Below, in pieces: positions 25,743-34,629 of a stretch of 64,000 nt of DNA; position 1 is the first letter of the stretch, and each line of letters starts with the position of its first letter. Source of the DNA: JAWLEP01 sp964553045 (lineage in GTDB: Bacteria; Fermentibacterota; Fermentibacteria; Fermentibacterales; JCC-6). The position numbers and the translations under genes are program-made. The DNA lies in the NCBI GenBank assembly GCA_964553045.1, contig CAZKJG010000011.1, forward strand, positions 1 through 64,000, written 5' to 3'. The notes below the pieces were generated by a model. It worked only from the letters and a program-made list of their open reading frames with translations, did no database searches and was not told the origin of the DNA.

Positions 25743-28088
25743 TCAGTCCAGTACGTCCTCCACCTGCGAGTTCCAGGTAGCGTCGAAGGCCGCCCTCCAG
25801 GACCTCCCCTTCGCCAGCTCCCTGGCGGCCCTGGACATGCTTCTCAGGCGTTCGGGTGCGTCCATGAGCCTGGCTATGCCCTCCGCCAGGCAGCCTGGGT
25901 CCTTCCCCCGAACGATTATGCCCGTCTCTTCCGGCTCTACTATCTCCCTGGGGCCTCCCATGTCGGTTACCACTGCCGGAAGGCCAGAGGAGTGGGCCTC
26001 CAGAACGACGTTGCCGTAGGTGTCGGTGGTGCTGGGAAAGACGAAGAGATCGCCCGAAGCGTATGCGGCGTAGAGCTCCTCGCCCTTCAGTATGCCGGTG
26101 AAGTAGCCGCCCCTGCCGGTGAGCTCCCGGACCATCTCACCCAGGTACGGTCCGTCTCCCACCACGAACAGCTCCACTTCCCTGCCCTCCCCGCGAAGCC
26201 GCTGAAGTGCCTCTCCCAGCACCTCCAGGTCCTTCTCCCGGGAGACGCGGCCTACGTACAGGAGCTTGAAGGAGCCCGGGCTTCCGCCGAACCGCTGAAA
26301 GAAGTCGGGGTCGCGGTGCCGGGGCGAGAATCGATCGCTGTCGATTCCCCTGGGGAACAGGCGCATCTTGTTCCGGGGCACACCCTGCTGCTCCAGGTCG
26401 TCCATGTAGTAGCCGCTGGGCACCAGTACACGGTCCATGGCGCTCATGAACCAGCCGGTATAGGACCCGGCGATCTCGCCCATGCGGGCGTCCTGGACAA
26501 TCCGGTTGACGTGTCGGGCGAAATCGGTGTGGTGGATGCCGACGCAGGGGATTCCCAGCAGCTTACCGATGCCCAGCGCCACCAGCCCCACCGGCCCGGG
26601 CGTGGAGATGTAGAGCATCCCTATCCTGTTCTCGTCCACGAAGCGCAGCATCTCCAGGAAGGGGGGTATGGAGAGGGTCTTGGAGCTGTAATCCGGAATC
26701 GGGAACTCCTTGATCGGCTTGAAGTTCACGACCCAGCCCGGGAATGAGACCGGCCTGTTCTGGCAGGACAGGACCGCCAGCTCCCTCTCGGTGTCGAGCG
26801 CCAGGCCGCTGTAGCGCTGCAGAGTCCTTGACACTCCGTTCAGATCGTCGATGGTGTCGGTGAACCAGGCCCTCTTCCCCCCGTCCAGCCTGCCCAGCTC
26901 CTCCCCCGTCAGCTGGCGGGAGACCCGTCTTACCGCTTCCCTTCCTCGGCGCGAGATGAAGTAGAAGAGCGGGTAGGGGGCCGAGAGCATCAGTATCGGG
27001 GCCAGGGCCGTCACGGCCTCCAGCGCCTCCAGTATGCGTCCCCTCTCGATCCGCGACGCCAGCATGGTGATGAAGCGCTCGGCGAACCTGTTGGTCAGGT
27101 TGTTCATTATCTCGAAGGTACGCTCGTCTATGGTGCCACCCAGGTCGCTGCTGTTGATCCAGAGGTCCTTGCCTATCTCCAGCAGCTGGTCGTTCATGAA
27201 CTCCTCCAGCTCCGAGCCCGCCACGGCCCTGCCGAGGACCCTGTGGAGCACGCCGTCTGCACGGTGCCAGAGCGTGGGCTCGGCCTCCGTGCTCAGGCCC
27301 GGCCGGAAGAACCTGTCGGCCGCCTCGGTGGTCATTCGGGGCACCTTCTTGGACAGCATGCGGTCCCTGTAGAAGGAGTAGGCGATCGAGTACACCGAAT
27401 ACGCACCCCTTATCGCGCTTCCGTGATGGCCCCCGGGCAGCCCCTTCCCCATGCGGATGCCCTCCAGGTAGTCGTCCACGGTCTCCGCACCCCTGACACC
27501 GGTGTGGGTAAGCCCCAGGAACCTTCCGCAGTGATCATCGGAGCCCCCTACGAAACCGAAACCACGATCCAAGGTTTCCACTACCCTGCGGACGGCCTCG
27601 TTCTCCACCCTGGAGCGTCCCCCGTTCACCGCTTCCACGAGGTCTATCCTCTCCAGGACCTCCCTGAAGTCCGAAGCGGTCAGCGGAGCCCCCGGGAAGT
27701 GGAACGGATGGGCGAGAGCGGTTGCCACGCCCTGTTCCTCGAGGTAGTCCATCAGGACGTGGAAGTCGTCACGCAGCCGGGCGATCTCCTCGTGCTGGGC
27801 GGGATCAATCCCGAACACCAGCAGGTGCAGTATGGCGTCGCTTCCGGGCAGCCTCACCACTACCTCTTCGCTCAGGAATACGTTGTCCTGATGGGAGATG
27901 GACATGACGCCCTCGATGGTGTTTATGTCGGTGATGGTTACGAAATCCATGCCCCGTTCCATGGCCTTCTCGTACACCAGCTCCGGCGGGGTGAGGCTCT
28001 CGGGGACCTTCAGAGACCGCAGTATCCACAGGGATGTTTCCCGGGAATGGCTGGAGTGCACGTGCACGTCACAGAGCGCCGTTTTCAA
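25743..28088 (-). CDS. PHP-domain/GT4 glycosyltransferase fusion
   Basis: 781 residues. The N-terminal ~270 residues are a PHP metal-dependent phosphoesterase domain: CDVHVHSSHS, ITDINTIEG, LAHPFHF and GGSDDHCG supply the expected His/Asp ligands. A helical linker (~280-390) leads to a GT-B, GT4-type glycosyltransferase with the donor-binding LLYVGRVSREKDLEVL, the FVFPSTTDTYGNVVLEA motif with catalytic-type acidic residue, and GGPREIV. Such fusions are known, but their substrate is not. The start is TTG 28088 with GGGAG about 6 nt upstream. A phosphosugar- or lipid-linked envelope glycan role is inference. It is cytoplasmic or peripheral; no membrane helix is seen. Confidence 0.87.
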   Translation of the reverse strand: MKTALCDVHVHSSHSRETSLWILRSLKVPESLTPPELVYEKAMERGMDFVTITDINTIEGVMSISHQDNVFLSEEVVVRLPGSDAILHLLVFGIDPAQHEEIARLRDDFHVLMDYLEEQGVATALAHPFHFPGAPLTASDFREVLERIDLVEAVNGGRSRVENEAVRRVVETLDRGFGFVGGSDDHCGRFLGLTHTGVRGAETVDDYLEGIRMGKGLPGGHHGSAIRGAYSVYSIAYSFYRDRMLSKKVPRMTTEAADRFFRPGLSTEAEPTLWHRADGVLHRVLGRAVAGSELEEFMNDQLLEIGKDLWINSSDLGGTIDERTFEIMNNLTNRFAERFITMLASRIERGRILEALEAVTALAPILMLSAPYPLFYFISRRGREAVRRVSRQLTGEELGRLDGGKRAWFTDTIDDLNGVSRTLQRYSGLALDTERELAVLSCQNRPVSFPGWVVNFKPIKEFPIPDYSSKTLSIPPFLEMLRFVDENRIGMLYISTPGPVGLVALGIGKLLGIPCVGIHHTDFARHVNRIVQDARMGEIAGSYTGWFMSAMDRVLVPSGYYMDDLEQQGVPRNKMRLFPRGIDSDRFSPRHRDPDFFQRFGGSPGSFKLLYVGRVSREKDLEVLGEALQRLRGEGREVELFVVGDGPYLGEMVRELTGRGGYFTGILKGEELYAAYASGDLFVFPSTTDTYGNVVLEAHSSGLPAVVTDMGGPREIVEPEETGIIVRGKDPGCLAEGIARLMDAPERLRSMSRAARELAKGRSWRAAFDATWNSQVEDVLD

Positions 28089-28156
28089 GCCCGCTCCCGT
28101 CCGGTTGATGCTGGCGAATCAGCCCCGCAGCGCAGGTACGTATGTATATGCACTGT

Positions 28157-29164
28157 TCACCTGCCGTTAACGAGTCCCCGGTTGACGACCAGCAGCCGCA
28201 TGGGGCCCGAACCCGCCGCCAGCGTATCCACCGGCACCTGTTCGGCCGCATTCCAGACCAGAACTGCGTCCGCTCCGAAGCTGGCCACGTAGACCATCCC
28301 CCCGTGAAGGACGGCATCGGTGGCCGAGAAGCCGATGTCCCAGGTATTCGCAACGCCCGTGACATCGTAGGACAGCAGGCCCCCGCCATCCATTGCCAGC
28401 AGCCATCCGCAGCCCCAGGTCCTGGGCCGTGCGGAGATGCTGGGAGTGGCCGGCAGGTCCACCTGGCCCTGGACGGAGCCGCCCGGGGCCTTCAGCAATG
28501 TGACCACTCCCTCACCCTGGTAGGCGGTGGTCAGGACGTGCACCCCTCCCTCCCCTACAGATGTGGCTTCGAAGGCGTTCTGAGGGGTCCCTACCGTATC
28601 GGTCACCTCCCACAGGGCCGGGTCGATCACCGAGACCATTCCGATTGAATCGTACGTTCCGTAGCCGTGGCTCACCCAGAGCAGACCCTCGGAGGCTGCT
28701 ATTCCGCTGGGGTACGGAGCGGTCTCCAGGTACCTCTCGACCGTCATGCCCGCGGGGTCTATCTCCGCGATTCGGTCTCCCATCAGGAGGGTGACGTAAA
28801 GCATGCCGTCCAGGCCCGCAATGGAATAGGGGTTTGAGCCCTCCGGCAGCTGGGAGCTGGAGGAGGGCGGGCCGGATTCGCCCAGATCGAAGAGCTCCAC
28901 CCGGTCGTCAAGCGAGCATACTACGGCCAGCATGCCTCCTTCCGTCGCCATGGCGTCGTTGGGAGCGGAGCCGGTAACGTATGCCGAGCCCACCAGGGAA
29001 TCCGCCCCAGGATAGTAGAGGTCAACGGTGTTCGAGAGGGTGTTTATCCAGACAATCACGTCCCCTGAGGGGTTCTCTCCCCCCGCCGGTCCAGCCGGGT
29101 CCGCGCAGCCCGAGAGCAGCCCGAAGACCATGACGACGGCCGTAGCACCTCGCACGATAGTCAT
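28157..29164 (-). CDS. Surface lipoprotein with beta-propeller repeats, BtuG-like
   Basis: 335 residues. ATG 29164 overlaps the receptor stop (ATGA). A signal peptide ends in the lipobox LLSGC, so the mature protein is lipidated. The rest is a series of YncE-like propeller blades with recurring Gly-rich turns (for example YSIAGLDGMLYVTLLMGDRI and TDAVLHGGMVYVASFGADAV). In Bacteroides, BtuG is a lipid-anchored YncE-type propeller that binds cobalamin very tightly and caps BtuB. The gene directly follows a TonB-dependent receptor controlled by a cobalamin riboswitch, so a BtuG-like role is a strong inference. Sequence identity to BtuG was not tested. Confidence 0.75.
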   Translation of the reverse strand: MTIVRGATAVVMVFGLLSGCADPAGPAGGENPSGDVIVWINTLSNTVDLYYPGADSLVGSAYVTGSAPNDAMATEGGMLAVVCSLDDRVELFDLGESGPPSSSSQLPEGSNPYSIAGLDGMLYVTLLMGDRIAEIDPAGMTVERYLETAPYPSGIAASEGLLWVSHGYGTYDSIGMVSVIDPALWEVTDTVGTPQNAFEATSVGEGGVHVLTTAYQGEGVVTLLKAPGGSVQGQVDLPATPSISARPRTWGCGWLLAMDGGGLLSYDVTGVANTWDIGFSATDAVLHGGMVYVASFGADAVLVWNAAEQVPVDTLAAGSGPMRLLVVNRGLVNGR

Positions 29165-31110
29165 TCTGCCCCCTTCCAATCCAGCATGAGCCTGGCGCCC
29201 CGGGGATCGCCCGGATAGCCGTCGGTCACCTCGTAGTCCCTGCCGGTCAGGTTTTCGGCGTTCAGCCTGAGTCGCAGGCGGGATGAGAGCTCGACCGTCA
29301 TTCCGGCCGCCAGAAGCCAGTAGCCCGGAATGTAATCGGTCTGGGTTCGATTGCGGTAGGAGAGGCTCCGGCCGCTAACCCCGAAGCTGAGCGCCACCTT
29401 CCCCAGGTCCAGACGCGCCTCCCCCCCTCCCACCAGGTCCGGGCGGTAGGGCATGCGGCACCCGTAGCTGACCGCGCCCTCGGTGCGGTCAACCGACGAC
29501 GCGGCGGTAAGGCTGCCGCAAAGGCCCGCCCGTCCCAGCTCGACCTCTCCCTGCAGCTCGAAGCCCATCCGCCTGACGCGGGCTACGTTCTTCGGCCTCC
29601 ATACGTTTTCACCGTCCGGCAGCCAGGTGATCTGGTCACGGGTGGAGGCAAGGTAGCCGCATGCCGATGCCCGCGCACCGCCCCAAGAGCCGGCCAGGCC
29701 CAGCTCTCCCTCCACGGCCGTTTCCGGGTCCAGGTCGGGATTGCCCTCGGCGAAGGGGTCGCTCGGCCAGTGAAGGTCGTTGAAGGTCGGCCTCCTGAAG
29801 CTCCTCGAGACGCTTCCGTACGCCATCAGGCCCCCAAGGGGCATCGGCAGCGAGACGGAGGCGGAGGCACTGGTGCCGGCGGCCTCTCCCCCGGCGGCAT
29901 CGGCCGCGGCCTCCGCCCGCAGGGAAATCGGGCCCAGCTCCTCAGCCGTTGCCAGCCGCGCGCTTGCGGAGGTTCTTCGATGGGTTCCCAAAGCGGTGCT
30001 GGCTACACCCTCCGTTCTGCCCCCGATTCCGACGGACAGCCATTCGGACAGGTTCCACAGAGCCTCTGCCGCGGCGGACAGATGACGGTGTGTGTCGTCG
30101 GTCGGCTCGGGGAAGTCGGCCCGGTACCGCATGGCCTCGCCGAAGCAGTCGAGGGACAGCGATACCGGGCCTCCGCCGATGTCGGCCCATCCCGCGAAGC
30201 CGGTGGTCCGACGCCGTCCGGACGCTTCCGGGGACCATGTGGGGGCCTCGGTGGCTCCGGATGCCCAGCGGGCCATGCCTCCCCACCGGAAACCTTCCTC
30301 CAGCCCCGACAGCAGCCCGGAGGCCGCCATTCCCTGGCCTTCCCCCGTAAGTCTCCGCATGCTGACGGTCAGGCCGGCCCCCTGCATGCCCGCGGCGGCC
30401 CGGACTCCCGCGGAGCCCGCGGTCCCCAGCCAGGCCTGCAGCATGTCCGGGGCATCCGGACTGCGACTCAGCAGGTTCACGGTGCCGGATATGGCCCCCG
30501 GCTTCGAGGAGGAGGCGCCGCCCCGGGCTATCTCCAGCGCCCGGAACATTCCCATGTCCAGCTCTGCCGGCACCATTCCGTCGAGGGGACTCTGCAGGGC
30601 GTGGCCGTCTATCGAGAAGCCGGTCTGCCCGGCCTCGGCGCCCCGCAGGGACATCGATACCACCGGCATGCCGCCGCCGTACTGGCGTACGTATATGCCG
30701 GGCGCGGCGGAGTTCAGCCGCTGTGCCAGTCCAACGGGCGGTCGGTCGAGCGTCTCCCCAGTCAGCAGGGTGGTAGAGGGTGCCCTTTCGCGCATGAGAC
30801 CGCTGGTCTCCCCCGTGACCGGTATTACCACTCCCGAGGGCACCGCCGAGGCCCTGAGCACGATGAGGGAATCGCCGGAGACGATTCCGCTCCAGGTCCT
30901 GTAGCCGAGAGCCAGGATCCGCACTCGTCCCGGGTAGGGAGGAAGCTCGGCCCGGCCGCAGCTGTCGGTCGTCAGCCCCTCGGCATTCCCCGCGTACACA
31001 ATTGCCCGGACCGGCCGGCCCATGGCGTCCAGGACCCGAAGGACCGGTCCGCCCGCCGCGGCCGCCGATTCCAGCAGCAGAGCCATCAGTAATGGATACA
31101 GTATTCTCAG
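29161..31110 (-). CDS. TonB-dependent outer-membrane receptor, BtuB-like (probable CTG start)
   Basis: 649 residues: a signal peptide, a short carboxypeptidase-regulatory-like domain (VLDAMGRPVRAIVYAG), a plug domain (LRGAEAGQTGFSIDG, SGTVNLLSRSP) and a 22-strand-type barrel ending at ARLMLDW. It should import a ligand through the outer membrane; the upstream riboswitch points to cobalamin. GGAGG (31118-31122) lies 7 nt before CTG 31110, where the signal peptide LRILYPLLMALLLESAAAA begins. An upstream ATG (31134) lacks a ribosome-binding site, and longer frames run into the riboswitch. The last residues (WKGAE) are not the usual terminal Phe/Trp. Confidence 0.85.
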   Translation of the reverse strand: MRILYPLLMALLLESAAAAGGPVLRVLDAMGRPVRAIVYAGNAEGLTTDSCGRAELPPYPGRVRILALGYRTWSGIVSGDSLIVLRASAVPSGVVIPVTGETSGLMRERAPSTTLLTGETLDRPPVGLAQRLNSAAPGIYVRQYGGGMPVVSMSLRGAEAGQTGFSIDGHALQSPLDGMVPAELDMGMFRALEIARGGASSSKPGAISGTVNLLSRSPDAPDMLQAWLGTAGSAGVRAAAGMQGAGLTVSMRRLTGEGQGMAASGLLSGLEEGFRWGGMARWASGATEAPTWSPEASGRRRTTGFAGWADIGGGPVSLSLDCFGEAMRYRADFPEPTDDTHRHLSAAAEALWNLSEWLSVGIGGRTEGVASTALGTHRRTSASARLATAEELGPISLRAEAAADAAGGEAAGTSASASVSLPMPLGGLMAYGSVSRSFRRPTFNDLHWPSDPFAEGNPDLDPETAVEGELGLAGSWGGARASACGYLASTRDQITWLPDGENVWRPKNVARVRRMGFELQGEVELGRAGLCGSLTAASSVDRTEGAVSYGCRMPYRPDLVGGGEARLDLGKVALSFGVSGRSLSYRNRTQTDYIPGYWLLAAGMTVELSSRLRLRLNAENLTGRDYEVTDGYPGDPRGARLMLDWKGAE

Positions 31111-31117
31111 ATCGCCA

Positions 31118-31131
31118 CCTCCGGCCGGAGG
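31118..31131 (-). promoter_or_regulatory. Shine-Dalgarno-sequestering hairpin of the cobalamin riboswitch
   Basis: The 14-nt palindrome CCTCCGGCCGGAGG folds as a 5-bp CCTCC/GGAGG stem with a GGCC loop. The GGAGG arm is the Shine-Dalgarno of the receptor gene, 7 nt from CTG 31110. Upstream, GGCCGG-CTG-CCGGCC (31142-31156) forms another hairpin. This arrangement would let the riboswitch block translation when ligand is bound. Confidence 0.65.
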
Positions 31132-31164
31132 CATACGGGCTGGCCGGCAGCCGGCCTGGTGGGG

Positions 31165-31335
31165 CCGTTCCGCCGTGCCGCGGCGCAGTATCCTGACTTC
31201 CGGATCGTCCCCACGCCCCGCCTTCCCGCCCATTCGGGCAGTGGCCGCGTGTCGGGCTCGGGTCCCCGGTTACAGTGGCGCCACCGTGACGGACTCGCAC
31301 CGTCTTCCTGCGCACCCGCAGCTCGGTTTTCCCAG
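31165..31335 (-). ncRNA. Cobalamin (vitamin B12) riboswitch
   Basis: The minus strand carries the conserved core in order: GGAAGACGGTGCGAGTCC, then GCCACTGTAA, then CCACTG...GGGAAGGC in the P5-P6 region, and finally the B12 box GAAGTCAGGATACTGC (31185-31200). Spacing and order match the class seen upstream of btuB-type genes. It lies between the FAD oxidoreductase and the TonB receptor, in a 251-nt gap. Ends are approximate. A TATATT -10-like element (31351-31356) lies just upstream. Confidence 0.93.
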
Positions 31336-31361
31336 TGTCTGTGCAACGGGAATATATTCGC

Positions 31362-32672
31362 TCAGGGCTCCGCCCAGAAGTCCCTTCGGGTCTCCTCCCC
31401 CTCCGCCATGGCCATCGCCTGGCCTATGGAGTGGTCCATGTTGTTGTACCAGAAGCTGCCGCAGCGGCCCAACAGAAAGAGCCCTTCGGGGGGGATGAGC
31501 ATCTGCAGTCTGCTCCTGTATTCCAGATCGTATAACGGGTAGGTCTCGGCGATGCGAAGCGGCTCTACGAACTCAACGCTGCCCGGATCCACCGCGCCCA
31601 CCCTTTCGAGGTCGGCGACTACGCGGTCGGTCATCTCCTCGGGCCGTCTCCACGTTTCGCTGTTCGAAGAGCAAGTCAACTCGGCCGTTATGCTGTCGCC
31701 GCCGGGGGGCACGGTGGCGGACGAGAAGTTCGAGGGAATCGTCGTGCGGCTGAAGCTTATGTCCTCCTGGCCGAAGTAGCACCACTGGTAGTCGTTGCCC
31801 TGCGGCTCTGCGAGTCCCACGCAGTAGAGAACCGTGTTGATGAACTCGAGCCCCGAGTCGGGGTAGAGCACCGGCAGTGGCGCTGACCAGTATACCTCGT
31901 CGGCCTCCAGGGCTTCCCCATCCTCCAGCCTCACGCCCCGCACCCTGTCTCCGTCCTGGAGGATGCCGGCCGCCGGGCAGCAGGTTCTTAGCAGGCCTCC
32001 CCTGCTCTTGATACGTCCGGCAAGCAGGTCGGAGAATAGCTGTATTCCTCCTTCGGATGGGTATATAAAGCTGGTAGATACCGGCTTGGGAAGCAGCAGT
32101 CCGGCCAGGAGCGACACGAGGCTGTCGGCCCTGACCCTCTTGTCGATCACCGCCCGGTTGACACCCGCCTCCGCCCAGTCCGAGTGGAGATCCTCCGCGT
32201 CCAGGCCTGTGAACTTGCGGGTATAGCCGCTGAAGAAGAAGTTGTAGAGGTTTGGACCGTAACGGGTTCGAATATGGTCGGCGAACGAGCGGACCTCGCC
32301 CCCTCCCCGGCGGAACAGGTCCAGGAAGCTCGAAGCCAGGACCCGCAGAGGCAGGCCCAGTACCGTCCCCAGGGTGAGAGGCCATGTGTTGTAGCGGCCC
32401 AGGAGGTAGACGGAGCTTGCCCTCGGAATGGTTATCCTGCGGCCGTCCAGAACGTCCTCCACGTACTCCAGGACCTTTCCGTCAACAGTGTGAAAGCGGT
32501 GCGGGCCGATATCGAACAGGAAATCACCGTGCTGAAAGGTCCTGGCCAGCCCGCCGACTCTGCTGCCCCTCTCCAGGAGCACAAGAGAGACGCCGTCGCC
32601 TTCCCTTTCCAACAGCCTCTCCGCCAGCGTGAGTCCGGCCACGCCGCCGCCGACCACCACCACCCTCTTCAC
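31362..32672 (-). CDS. FAD-dependent oxidoreductase (amine oxidase/protoporphyrinogen-oxidase-like)
   Basis: 436 residues with an N-terminal dinucleotide-binding motif VVVVGGGVAGLTLAERL, the second FAD element LERGSRVGGLART, and a C-terminal FAD-contacting stretch (LLGRCGSFWYNNMDHSIGQA). The family covers UDP-galactopyranose mutase-, desaturase- and protoporphyrinogen-oxidase-like enzymes; HRFHT after FDIGPH resembles UGM-like and HpnE-like members. The substrate cannot be read from the sequence. It begins at GTG 32672 and shares GTGA with the flippase-like gene upstream, so the two form a pair, perhaps in lipid or glycan metabolism. It precedes the riboswitch but is not controlled by it. Confidence 0.8.
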   Translation of the reverse strand: MKRVVVVGGGVAGLTLAERLLEREGDGVSLVLLERGSRVGGLARTFQHGDFLFDIGPHRFHTVDGKVLEYVEDVLDGRRITIPRASSVYLLGRYNTWPLTLGTVLGLPLRVLASSFLDLFRRGGGEVRSFADHIRTRYGPNLYNFFFSGYTRKFTGLDAEDLHSDWAEAGVNRAVIDKRVRADSLVSLLAGLLLPKPVSTSFIYPSEGGIQLFSDLLAGRIKSRGGLLRTCCPAAGILQDGDRVRGVRLEDGEALEADEVYWSAPLPVLYPDSGLEFINTVLYCVGLAEPQGNDYQWCYFGQEDISFSRTTIPSNFSSATVPPGGDSITAELTCSSNSETWRRPEEMTDRVVADLERVGAVDPGSVEFVEPLRIAETYPLYDLEYRSRLQMLIPPEGLFLLGRCGSFWYNNMDHSIGQAMAMAEGEETRRDFWAEP

Positions 32673-33673
32673 CTCTTGCTCCCCCCCTCGGAACGTCGCC
32701 TGCGTGAGAGAACGGCCGGAAGCGCGACCAGCATTATCGCGACGGCCATGAACAGCCAGAGTATGTGCACGGCGAAGCCTGCGCGCACAACCTCCGCGCC
32801 GGATATTCCGGCAAGAGCGAAACCCGCCGTCCAGCCCGCCTCTACGGTTCCCACCCCCAGCAGGCCGTGCACCGGAAGGGCCATGGTCAGGTCGGTGACG
32901 GCAAATGCGGTGAAGAGCTTCCAGACGGGCAGGTGGCCCAGCTCAATGGAGACGGCTCTGAGAAGCGAGAGGAACATCAGCATCTTGAGCGCCCAGACGC
33001 ACAGCGAGAGCGCCAGGCCGCCCACCAGCCTGAGGGGGCTGTTGCGGTAGCTGGATGCGCACCGGAGCTCGCGGAACCACCTGAGTAGTGCGTGGCCGCG
33101 GGACAGCCTCACAGAGGCGGCAGCGACCGGACGCCTTATCCAGCGGAGTATCCAGGGCATCAGCAGGACTCCCAGGACCCCCGCGGCCGCCACGCCGGGA
33201 GCGATCGCCGCTGCGGCTCCGCCCGTTCCGAAGGCGACGACCACGGCGACCACGGAGCCCATGGCCACCAGGTCGAGGAGCTTGGAGACTATGACCACCC
33301 CGGTCCCGTCACCCAGGGGAACGGCGGCGTGATGCCGGAAAAGGCCCACCATGGCCACGTCCGACAGCCGTACGGGCAGCAGGTGTCCCAGGCCTATGTG
33401 CACGGATGTGAGCGGAACGGTCCTGCGCAGGGTGAGAGGGGTCCGAAGGGCAAGCACCTTCCACCGTACCGCCCGCATCAGCTGGCTGGCCACGAACAAC
33501 CCCAGCCCCAAGGCAAGCAGCCCGGGGTCGGCTCCGGAGAGGCTGCGGCCCACGGAATCCGCAACTGCGCTCAGACCGCCCGACGCCCTGACCAGGAACC
33601 AGGCGAGAACCCCGCCGAGAACGACTCCGGCCAGGGCTCTTGCTGTTCTTCTTCCCATTTCCGATAATCCCAC
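32669..33673 (-). CDS. Lysylphosphatidylglycerol synthase-type integral membrane protein (UPF0104-like)
   Basis: 334 residues with about eight hydrophobic helices. RAVRWKVLAL in the first third and the LGHLLPVRLSDVAMVGLFR stretch, with Gly- and Arg-rich loops, match the flippase part of the LPG synthase/AglD family. It lacks the lysyltransferase domain. Relatives often lie beside glycosyltransferases and are thought to move lipid-linked substrates. GTG 33673 follows AGGGAA closely; ATG 33658, five codons in, is an alternative. It diverges from an ABC transporter gene across a 41-nt gap, too small for two independent full promoters. Confidence 0.75.
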   Translation of the reverse strand: MGLSEMGRRTARALAGVVLGGVLAWFLVRASGGLSAVADSVGRSLSGADPGLLALGLGLFVASQLMRAVRWKVLALRTPLTLRRTVPLTSVHIGLGHLLPVRLSDVAMVGLFRHHAAVPLGDGTGVVIVSKLLDLVAMGSVVAVVVAFGTGGAAAAIAPGVAAAGVLGVLLMPWILRWIRRPVAAASVRLSRGHALLRWFRELRCASSYRNSPLRLVGGLALSLCVWALKMLMFLSLLRAVSIELGHLPVWKLFTAFAVTDLTMALPVHGLLGVGTVEAGWTAGFALAGISGAEVVRAGFAVHILWLFMAVAIMLVALPAVLSRRRRSEGGSKR

Positions 33674-33714
33674 TTCCCTGTAGATGAAGATTCGGCCGGG
33701 CAGGAAACCAGATT

Positions 33715-34629
33715 ATGATCCAAATCCGGGGCATCTCCAAATCCTTCGGCAGGACAGTGGCGCTGAGGGACGTAAGCCTCGAGGTTGCCGCGGGATCCTC
33801 CATGGCCCTGCTGGGCCCCAACGGGGCGGGAAAGACAACACTTGCGAAGATAGTGCTGGGCCTGGTCATGGCGGACTCCGGAAGTGCCTCCATCGGCTCC
33901 GTGCCGGTCACTGCCCCCTCCTCTCGCCGGGGAGTGCGCTACCTGCCCGAGAACGTGGTCTTCCATGCGTGGGCGAGGCCCATGCAGCTCTTCGGGCAGC
34001 TGGAGCGGATTCGGCGCTCCTCCACCCCCCTCCAGTTCCGCGAGAGGGCCTCGCAGCTGGCCTGCGACCACCTGCTCGACCGGCCCATGGGCAAGATGTC
34101 CCGCGGGCAGCGGCAGCGCATCGCCCTGGCCCTCTGCACGTGCGGAAGCCCCGGGATTCTCATACTGGATGAACCCTCCAGCGGTCTCGATCCGGAGGGA
34201 CGCGTCCATCTGCGGAAGCTGATCCGCAGCCTGTCGGCCCAGGGCGCCACGCTGCTTCTGAACTCGCATCTTCTGGGAGAGGTGGAGAGCGTATGCCGTC
34301 GAGCCGCCTTCATCCGTGAGGGCAGTCTGGTCGGAGAGGGCGACCTCGAGGAGCTCTCCCGGACCCGGGGAGAGGTGGAGGTATGGTCGGATACCCCCCG
34401 TGAGATGGCGGACGCCCTGCGCGGTCTCGGGCTGGAAGCGCAAGTGGGGCCGGACTCCGGGACCGTGCTCGTTCGGCTGGGGCCGCATGCAGAGGAAGTC
34501 AGGGATGTTGCCGCAGCCGTACTGGAGTCGGGAATCGGCTTTTCGGGTATGCGTCGGCGCAGGGAAAGCCTGGAGGACATATTCCTGAGGATGATGAAGG
34601 GGGACGGACCTGTTTCTGAACACGCTTGA
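33715..34629 (+). CDS. ABC transporter ATP-binding protein
   Basis: 304 residues. Walker A is GPNGAGKTT, the Q-loop region follows with YLPENVVFH, the signature is MSRGQRQRIALAL, Walker B is ILILDEPSSGLD and the H-loop is SHLL. The C-terminal ~80 residues form the extension typical of ABC-2 exporter ATPases. An AGGAAA ribosome-binding site precedes ATG 33715. The next gene begins 20 nt before this one ends, so ATPase and permease are translated together. The substrate is unknown. Confidence 0.92.
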   Translation: MIQIRGISKSFGRTVALRDVSLEVAAGSSMALLGPNGAGKTTLAKIVLGLVMADSGSASIGSVPVTAPSSRRGVRYLPENVVFHAWARPMQLFGQLERIRRSSTPLQFRERASQLACDHLLDRPMGKMSRGQRQRIALALCTCGSPGILILDEPSSGLDPEGRVHLRKLIRSLSAQGATLLLNSHLLGEVESVCRRAAFIREGSLVGEGDLEELSRTRGEVEVWSDTPREMADALRGLGLEAQVGPDSGTVLVRLGPHAEEVRDVAAAVLESGIGFSGMRRRRESLEDIFLRMMKGDGPVSEHA

